From positions 1-26,517 of the IMG/VR virus record IMGVR_UViG_3300027849_000052: a stretch of DNA of 26,517 bases; one strand, given 5' to 3'. The DNA is from a virus. The notes under the pieces are model-generated. The model did not search any database. It worked only from the letters and a program-made list of their open reading frames with translations, and was not told the origin of the DNA. The position numbers were made by a program, and so were the translations under genes. The first letter of the stretch is position 1, and each line of letters opens with the position of its first letter. Positions 22,309 to 26,517 of the stretch are shown in pieces.

Positions 22309-22740
22309 TTAGTTGTTAGTTTTATTTTTATCTATGCTTAAGTCAGCCGATATTGGCTCTTTTTTTTCTTCAAAAACTTTACCTACTTCAGCGGCTACGT
22401 CAACAAATTTTTTACCAGTTAGACTAGCTCCGGAAACTAACGCTTCATTTATTTTAAGGGGAGATTTTGATTTGCTTGTTATAGGATTACTTTTAGCGGG
22501 ACTTGCCATATCACCTCCATATCCATCTTGAAAATAAGATTCACCTCCGTAGAAGTTTTTCTTTTTAACAGGTGATCCGCTTCTTTTTGCAAAAGCTTCT
22601 TTAGCTTGACTTAAAGATACGTCTTCACCACCAACACCTTGTCTTGGTCCTGGATCAGATTTGTCTTGAAACCCACTAGCGTTTTGCTTCGATTCAATTC
22701 TATTGAATTTTTTAGCTTGTCCTCTATATGTAATTGCCAT
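22309..22740 (-). CDS. Basic small protein with three SPxK motifs and GAxLTGKKF motif
   Basis: The product has 143 residues, basic and Gly/Ser/Lys-rich, with SPxK motifs at residues 56-59 (SPVKKKNF), 80-83 (SPAK) and 93-96 (SPLK). Immediately after the third comes ALVSGASLTGKKFVDV (100-115), nearly the same as residues 5-20 of the left-edge ejection-protein candidate. The tail is short and charged. The gene lies 2 nt after the metallopeptidase-like gene and 5 nt before the large basic protein, so they are expressed together. The shared motif and the SPxK repeats suggest common handling, for example incorporation into the capsid or proteolytic processing. This is inference; no known domain is recognised. 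Confidence 0.6.
   Translation of the reverse strand: MAITYRGQAKKFNRIESKQNASGFQDKSDPGPRQGVGGEDVSLSQAKEAFAKRSGSPVKKKNFYGGESYFQDGYGGDMASPAKSNPITSKSKSPLKINEALVSGASLTGKKFVDVAAEVGKVFEEKKEPISADLSIDKNKTNN
22396..22443 (-). repeat. Copy 2 of shared A-L-x-x-G-A-x-L-T-G-K-K-F-x-D-V motif
   Basis: This encodes ALVSGASLTGKKFVDV in the 143-residue basic protein, directly after an SPLK motif. It is the partner of the copy at 630-677 in the left-edge protein, 22 kb away. Confidence 0.7.
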
Positions 22741-22742
22741 AA

Positions 22743-23096
22743 TTATGATTGTTTATATGCTTCGTTTTCCCACTCAAAATCAGGATGACCTTCATTCATA
22801 GTAGCTCTTTTATATACCCGTGCAGGACTTCTTGTATCTTTTTTCCAAGTAACTGTTTCTGCAGAGTACTGTAATCTTCCTTGAGCTAATTGATCTAAGT
22901 GCACTTTTTCGTGAGCGACAGCGTCTTCTATTTTCTTGTCAGACAATTTAGAGTCTACAAAAATAGTACCGTCTCTATTAGCTTCAGCCTCAACTCCATC
23001 TTCTAAATCATCTTTTTTGATAACGGGAGTACCGAACTCAGAAGTTTTTTCGTGAATTCCAAAAATGTCAGCATGGGGTTTTAGCTTGAATGCCAT
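22743..23096 (-). CDS. Minimal HExxH metallopeptidase-like protein
   Basis: The product has 117 residues. DAVAHEKVHLDQLAQGRLQY (58-77) contains HExxH at residues 62-66, the zinc-binding and catalytic motif of zincin peptidases. A later WENEAYKQ at about 109-116 offers a glutamate (E110 or E112) as third zinc ligand in the style of minigluzincins. An N-terminal beta part (PVIKKDD, NRDGTIFVDSKLS) precedes the helix, as in those small enzymes. It also contains one SPAR motif (90-93), like its neighbours. The gene overlaps none but is spaced 1 nt and 2 nt from the two adjacent SPxK genes. Activity and substrates are inferred: it may cleave the neighbouring proteins, or be a degenerate structural relative. 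Confidence 0.6.
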   Translation of the reverse strand: MAFKLKPHADIFGIHEKTSEFGTPVIKKDDLEDGVEAEANRDGTIFVDSKLSDKKIEDAVAHEKVHLDQLAQGRLQYSAETVTWKKDTRSPARVYKRATMNEGHPDFEWENEAYKQS

Positions 23097-23097
23097 A

Positions 23098-23364
23098 TTA
23101 TCTATATCCTTTTTTAGAATCGTGTTGAGCGTTTTCAGCGTAATTCTTTCTAGCTTTTGCTGAAAGGTTTTGATTACTAGCTTCTTTAATATCGTACTTC
23201 ATACCATTCTTTTTAGCTGGCGACTTAGCCGCAATTGCATCTACAATTTGCTTTGGTAAGTTTTTCTTTTGGCTAGCTGTTTGCTTAGCTGGAGAGCTAA
23301 TGCCAGCTCCTTTGTTTGCTCCAATTTTATTTGGCCCAATACCTTTAAATCCTGAATATCCCAT
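23098..23364 (-). CDS. Basic small protein with two SPAK motifs
   Basis: The product has 88 residues, Lys/Ala/Gly/Asn-rich and probably disordered. It opens MGYSGFKGIGPNKIGANKGA and carries SPAK at residues 24-27 and 48-51 (AAKSPAKKNGMKYDIKEA). The C-terminal third reads LSAKARKNYAENAQHDSKKG. It is first of the run of SPxK proteins, 21 nt after the winged-helix candidate and one base before the peptidase-like gene. No family is recognised. The charge suggests nucleic-acid contact or packing inside the virion, but that is inference from composition. Confidence 0.55.
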   Translation of the reverse strand: MGYSGFKGIGPNKIGANKGAGISSPAKQTASQKKNLPKQIVDAIAAKSPAKKNGMKYDIKEASNQNLSAKARKNYAENAQHDSKKGYR

Positions 23365-23385
23365 TGTTAATTATTTATTTGTTAG

Positions 23386-23826
23386 TTATCTTTCTTTATC
23401 TTTTATCATATCGTCAATAGCTTTATTATAAACTTTGTCTGTATATGTTTTGTTTTTATAAAACTTACTTCTTTCTGATGTAGGTAAGTCTTCTTCTGCT
23501 AATAGTATTCTATAAATTCTATTTATTAAACTTTTACATCTCAATGAAGTCTTATAAACATTAAACTTTTTAGTTGTCCTGTTTCTTTTACTCCAAACAT
23601 CAATCCACCCAGCACTCCTTAATCGTTCCCATCTAGCTTTATCCCAGGAGTATGTGTAAACACCTTCTATGAAATCATTACGTGTAAAATGCTTTTTACA
23701 ATCTAAATAGATCAACAACTCAAGGTCAGCATCTAAGATGTCATAAGTCTTACAGGCCCATTTTCTAACAAGCCTGTAATACTTAAATAAATTTAATTCC
23801 CTTAAGTCTTTCGACGATAGTCTCAT
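23386..23826 (-). CDS. Possible winged-helix DNA-binding protein
   Basis: The product has 146 residues, strongly basic and helical. Residues about 25-100 (LELLIYLDCKKHFTRNDFIE, then WDKARWERLRSAGWIDVWSK and RTTKKFNVYKTSLRCKSLIN) show helices followed by a basic two-strand hairpin, the usual order of a MarR-type winged helix, with RNRTTKK as the wing. The end is a charged helix with EEDLPTSERSKF. Its ATG overlaps the GroES stop in an ATGA junction, so it is translated with the chaperonin genes. It may be a late-gene regulator or a small packaging/DNA-binding protein. The fold call is from pattern only. Confidence 0.45.
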   Translation of the reverse strand: MRLSSKDLRELNLFKYYRLVRKWACKTYDILDADLELLIYLDCKKHFTRNDFIEGVYTYSWDKARWERLRSAGWIDVWSKRNRTTKKFNVYKTSLRCKSLINRIYRILLAEEDLPTSERSKFYKNKTYTDKVYNKAIDDMIKDKER

Positions 23827-24080
23827 TCAACTAATACAACATCGTTAATTGTTATAACATAATACATTTTGTCATTCCATTGAATTCCATGACCAGCATG
23901 CTTGTCGTATCTTATAACACTACCTTCTTTTATATAATCAATTTTATCTCCTACACTTATAACATTAGCCTTTAAGTACCTAATGTCGGTGTTTTGCGTT
24001 TCTGTTATCTCAAGTCCTCCTACTGTCTTCGGAGCCTCTTTTATTTTATCTATTACGATGTAATAATTAATTGCTTTCAA
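23823..24080 (-). CDS. groES: Phage GroES-like co-chaperonin
   Basis: The product has 85 residues against about 97 for bacterial GroES. MKAINYYIVIDKIKEAPKTV matches the first strand (N-x-x-V-I-V-x-x-I/K), GGLEITETQN takes the place of the mobile loop whose hydrophobic triplet docks on GroEL, KANVISVGDKI matches the G-x-V-x-x-V-G segment, IKEGSVIRYDKHAG matches the K-x-G-D-x-V-x-F-x-x-Y-x-G segment and YYVITINDVVLV ends the barrel. The roof loop is reduced. The gene starts 14 nt inside the 3' end of groEL and overlaps the next gene by 4 nt, so it is translationally coupled. It probably caps the phage GroEL, as T4 gp31 caps the host chaperonin. Confidence 0.8.
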   Translation of the reverse strand: MKAINYYIVIDKIKEAPKTVGGLEITETQNTDIRYLKANVISVGDKIDYIKEGSVIRYDKHAGHGIQWNDKMYYVITINDVVLVE

Positions 24081-25671
24081 GAGATCTTACATTTGAGATT
24101 ATACAATCGGTTGATACTATTGTTGTCGCTACACTAATTGCATTTTTTAATGCAGACTTTGTAACTAACACAGGATCTATAATACCATGTTCAACCATTG
24201 ATTTGTAACAACCACACGTAGCGTCAATTCCAACACCCTCCCATTCCCTGTCTTCTAAAGCGGGATCATTATCTACATATTCTTTTGGGTTCGGAAATTC
24301 AGTGTACCCTGCATTTTCTAGTATAATGTAATAAGGTGCTTTAATAGCTTCTAACAGTATTTTATAACCATCATCTTTTGCTTCTATTTTTTGTGAAGCA
24401 TTTAATAAAGCAATACCACCACCAGGTACAATACCTTCAGCTAATGCAGCTTTGGTTGCGTGTAATGCATCATCAACCCTATCTTTCTTTTCTTTTAATT
24501 CAACTGCTGAATCTGCTCCTATATATAATATACCAACCTTACCTGTAAGCATTGATAATCTTTCTTGTAGCTTTTTCTTAATCCAATTGTTTTGTTCTTT
24601 TTCAATCTTTCTTTCAACATCGGCAATACGCTCGCTTATTTCTTCTGTTACTTCGTTAATTTGTAACGTAGTGTTTTTAGCGTCTGTAACGGACTTAACA
24701 GCCTCTCCTAATGCATCAAGCTCAATTAGATCTAAATCGTCCCCTAACTCCTCGTTAATGACTGTAGCACCCGTAAGGATAGCTAAATCTTGAACAGCAT
24801 CTTCTTTAGTAGGTCCAAAGCCTGGTAAATCAATTATATTAACTTTAATATTACCTTTAACTTTGTTTGCTAATAAAGTAGCGTATGGTTGTTGATCCAT
24901 TGGCGCAACAATAAGCAAAGATCTTTTAGTCTTAACTACATGTTCCAATATGTTTTGTATTCGTCGTACATTTGGTATTGTAGAACTTACTATTAATACG
25001 TAAGGATTATCCAATACAGCTGTACCTTTTTCTTTATCTGTTAATAAATGTGATGACTTTATTGGTGCCGGCCATTGTGTTCCTTCTACAAACTCAACAT
25101 AAGTTTCATTCGTAGGAGAATCTTCCATTAGAACGACTCCATTCCTTCCAACTTTTTCATATGCTTCACCAATCTTGTCCCCAAGATCCTGGTCGTTGTT
25201 ACAGCTAATGTAAGCAACTTGTCGTAACATTTCACCTTTAACTTCTGTGCTGGTTTTGTCAAGATAATCCACAACTTCTTTAGCACATTCAGTAATGCTT
25301 TCTTTAATATCTCTAATTTGATCTTCACCTTTGTATTCGTTTAATTTGTTTAGTAGGGATTGAGCAAGGACGATAGCCGTCGTGGTACCGTCTCCTGCTT
25401 CCCTTACTGTATTACTAGCAGCTTCCTTTATTAAGGTTGCTCCTATATTCTCGACCGGATCTATTAAGACTACGCTTTCTGCAACGGTTACTCCGTCTTT
25501 TGTAATCACCGGTCTGCCCATTCCGTCCTCGTATATTACGCATTTTCCAGAAGCTCCTAATGTTGACTTCACTGCGTCTGATAACTTATAGACTCCGGAC
25601 ATTATTTTATTTCGTGCCTCGTCGCCGAAATTCAGATCTTTAACAATCTGACTAGGTAAATTGAATTCCAT
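24067..25671 (-). CDS. groEL: Phage GroEL-like chaperonin with altered apical domain
   Basis: The product has 534 residues, close to the 548 of E. coli GroEL, and folds proteins in an ATP-driven ring. ATPase features are intact: LGASGK (38-43), TKDGVTVA (57-64), GDGTTT (93-98), DALHATKAAL with the catalytic Asp at 401, GGG (417-419) and an Asp at 499. Substrate-binding positions differ: E. coli Y199, Y203 and F204 align with I204, H208 and L209, while helices H and I (NVRRIQNILE; YATLLANKVKG) and PGFG stay similar. The flexible Gly-Gly-Met tail is missing. The first 180 codons are less AT-rich than the rest. It overlaps groES by 14 nt. Target may be the phage capsid or tail. Confidence 0.93.
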   Translation of the reverse strand: MEFNLPSQIVKDLNFGDEARNKIMSGVYKLSDAVKSTLGASGKCVIYEDGMGRPVITKDGVTVAESVVLIDPVENIGATLIKEAASNTVREAGDGTTTAIVLAQSLLNKLNEYKGEDQIRDIKESITECAKEVVDYLDKTSTEVKGEMLRQVAYISCNNDQDLGDKIGEAYEKVGRNGVVLMEDSPTNETYVEFVEGTQWPAPIKSSHLLTDKEKGTAVLDNPYVLIVSSTIPNVRRIQNILEHVVKTKRSLLIVAPMDQQPYATLLANKVKGNIKVNIIDLPGFGPTKEDAVQDLAILTGATVINEELGDDLDLIELDALGEAVKSVTDAKNTTLQINEVTEEISERIADVERKIEKEQNNWIKKKLQERLSMLTGKVGILYIGADSAVELKEKKDRVDDALHATKAALAEGIVPGGGIALLNASQKIEAKDDGYKILLEAIKAPYYIILENAGYTEFPNPKEYVDNDPALEDREWEGVGIDATCGCYKSMVEHGIIDPVLVTKSALKNAISVATTIVSTDCIISNVRSLESN

Positions 25672-25695
25672 TTAATTAAATTTTATTTGATTATA

Positions 25696-25986
25696 TTACT
25701 TGAATGTTTTTACCACTTTCGGTCCAGATACATAATCTAGTTTTCTTTGGTAATGATTGACAGATCCGTCGATTGCGCTTTCAGCTCCTTCAACAGTCTC
25801 TCTTCTGGTTACATCTTGCCAAGAATCCTCTTTGTCTGGATACTTGATTTCGGTTTGAAAAAATCCATTCGGTAATTGTGTAATTCGCCAGTTAGACTTA
25901 TCAGCTGCATGCTTCCAAGTTTCAATGGTTTTCTCTTCGGGTTGTGGTTGACTGGACCACGTACTAGTCTGGTAAAATAGTGTCAT
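25696..25986 (-). CDS. Small phage protein, function unknown (WRITQLPNGFFQTE type)
   Basis: The product has 96 residues, charged and without membrane segments. WSSQPQPEEKTIETWKHAAD leads to NWRITQLPNGFFQTEIKYPD, then WQDVTRRETVEGAESAIDGS and a C-terminal VKTFK. The strand pair LPNGFFQTE and the helix RRETVEGAESAID look like a compact alpha/beta domain which I recall from other marine phages without a function. It precedes groEL with a 24-nt leader, and a 61-nt gap separates it from the upstream gene, holding a short stem-loop and the 18-nt repeat. Co-expression with the chaperonins is likely; a link in function is not shown. Confidence 0.6.
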   Translation of the reverse strand: MTLFYQTSTWSSQPQPEEKTIETWKHAADKSNWRITQLPNGFFQTEIKYPDKEDSWQDVTRRETVEGAESAIDGSVNHYQRKLDYVSGPKVVKTFK

Positions 25987-26014
25987 TGGTTTAGGTTTTA
26001 ATTGACATTGGTTT

Positions 26015-26031
26015 CATACCTCTTTGGTATG
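26015..26031 (-). other. Short stem-loop in the leader of the 96-residue gene
   Basis: CATACC (26015-26020) pairs with GGTATG (26026-26031) around a 5-nt loop, between the 123-residue and 96-residue genes. It is followed by AAACC on the coding strand, not a U-run. It may be a processing or regulatory hairpin. Confidence 0.35.
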
Positions 26032-26034
26032 GTT

Positions 26035-26052
26035 TTATTATTACGTATTATT
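26035..26052 (-). repeat. 18-nt repeat spanning a stop codon, copy 2
   Basis: This is the second exact copy of AATAATACGTAATAATAA (see 1366-1383). Again it begins two bases before the TAA stop of one gene and extends into the leader of the next. The next start is 64 nt from the repeat's start here and about 36 nt away in the first copy. Confidence 0.5.
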
Positions 26053-26419
26053 CTTCGTCGTTAACTGGTGGTGGTGGGGCTGGATTCATCCACGTAAAAT
26101 ACAAGTCTTCGTTTACTGGTGTAATTTGAGATTGTATATTTGCAGCAATAGACGCTTGCATTCCAGGTACGTCTAAAGATCCTTCAAGCCATCCAATAAC
26201 TACAGCTTCAAATGCTTCTGTATTCTCATAAGGAGTAAAAGGCTCACCTGTTACATATGTATAACTTTCTGACCCCATATTAGTTGATGAATAAGTAACT
26301 CCTCCAGACTCTTCTGAACCTGTGTATCTAAAATGTACTGTGTAAATTACGTTGTCTTCACCTTCGCTTTGAATGTGAGCATTCATTTGCGGGATTTCCC
26401 ATTTGTAAGTAATTGCCAT
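26048..26419 (-). CDS. Small tail-fibre-associated phage protein (DUF7936-like)
   Basis: The product has 123 residues. It opens MAITYKWEIPQMNAHIQSEG, then NVIYTVHFRYTGSEE with alternating beta strands, GEPFTPYENTEAFEAVVIGW and LEGS at about residues 78-102, and a Pro-rich tail (NPAPPPPVNDEE). A short TYxWxIxQM start, FTPYxxxTExxVIGW and a Pro-rich end recur in a small family found beside tail-fibre genes in many marine phages; DUF7936 is my recollection of its name. It directly follows the fibre gene whose C-terminus lies at the window edge, consistent with a fibre-assembly or chaperone-like role. No function is proven. Confidence 0.6.
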   Translation of the reverse strand: MAITYKWEIPQMNAHIQSEGEDNVIYTVHFRYTGSEESGGVTYSSTNMGSESYTYVTGEPFTPYENTEAFEAVVIGWLEGSLDVPGMQASIAANIQSQITPVNEDLYFTWMNPAPPPPVNDEE

Positions 26420-26431
26420 TGTTTTATTTAT

Positions 26432-26517
26432 TTATTTATTTTCTAATGTTTGTATTCTCACTTCTAATGCTTCTATTTTATCTATGGCTTGCTGTAAGGC
26501 AGCTGTTAATAAAGGAA
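26432..26517 (-). CDS. C-terminal end of a tail fibre with peptidase-S74-type intramolecular chaperone
   Basis: Only the last 27 codons and the TAA stop (26432-26434) are inside the window. They encode PLLTAALQQAIDKIEALEVR, then IQTLENK. 'Pro-Leu-Leu-x-Ala-Ala-Leu-Gln-x-x-I-x-x-I/L-E-x-L-E-x-R-I' is the typical end of peptidase S74 / endosialidase-type intramolecular chaperone domains: a coiled coil that helps fibre subunits trimerise and is then cut off autocatalytically. The catalytic Ser-Lys pair lies outside the window. Neighbouring the DUF7936-like gene supports a fibre identity. The family call rests on 27 residues. Confidence 0.65.
   Translation of the reverse strand, partial: PLLTAALQQAIDKIEALEVRIQTLENK

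Noticed and set aside
25128-25328. 66-codon minus-strand frame inside groEL
   Set aside because: It is a +1/-1 shadow of a well-conserved gene without its own spacing or motif.
1-26517. tRNA, rRNA, CRISPR array, IS element, attachment site
   Set aside because: No cloverleaf-like block with a T-loop consensus, no regularly spaced repeats, no transposase or integrase and no inverted-repeat-bounded element was seen by eye.

Overview
The window looks like part of the genome of a tailed, probably podovirus-like phage of a marine or aquatic Bacteroidetes (flavobacterial) host, with its closest resemblance to environmental crAss-like phages. Three things support this. The terminase, portal, scaffold, capsid, ring/adaptor and large tail protein follow one another in the order typical of such phages. 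The DNA is AT-rich and every gene lies on the minus strand. Starts are preceded by A/T-only leaders with no Shine-Dalgarno motif, as in Bacteroidetes. No sheath, tape-measure, integrase, tRNA, rRNA or CRISPR was seen. The crAss-like assignment rests on remembered sequence patterns and gene order, not on a search.

Reading in the direction of transcription (high to low coordinates): the right edge holds the C-terminal end of a tail fibre ending in a peptidase-S74-type intramolecular chaperone (26432 to the edge), then two small phage proteins. A chaperonin pair follows: a full-length GroEL with intact ATPase residues but a changed substrate-binding face, overlapping a short GroES. A possible winged-helix protein overlaps the GroES gene. 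Next comes an unusual cassette (21.0-23.4 kb) of small basic proteins that all carry Ser-Pro-x-Lys/Arg motifs and include a minimal HExxH peptidase. A 52-residue gene (20881-21039), a coiled-coil protein, a small protein and a possible two-domain Cpn10-like protein lead into the packaging genes.

The packaging and head module is a small-terminase candidate, large terminase, portal, scaffold and major capsid protein. A conserved virion protein and two connector/ring candidates follow. After these come a 1918-residue tail protein with Ig/cadherin-like domains, a beta-rich 489-residue protein, two related cysteine-rich small proteins, a small virion protein and, at the left edge, two candidate DNA-ejection (internal virion) proteins, the last truncated by the window.

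Points that deserve attention: the SPxK/peptidase cassette; a motif, similar also at DNA level, shared by one cassette protein and the left-edge ejection protein 22 kb away; the chaperonin pair with a second possible co-chaperonin; a sharply GC-richer segment covering exactly the ATPase core of the terminase; and a shuffled 40-residue module among the tail-decoration proteins.
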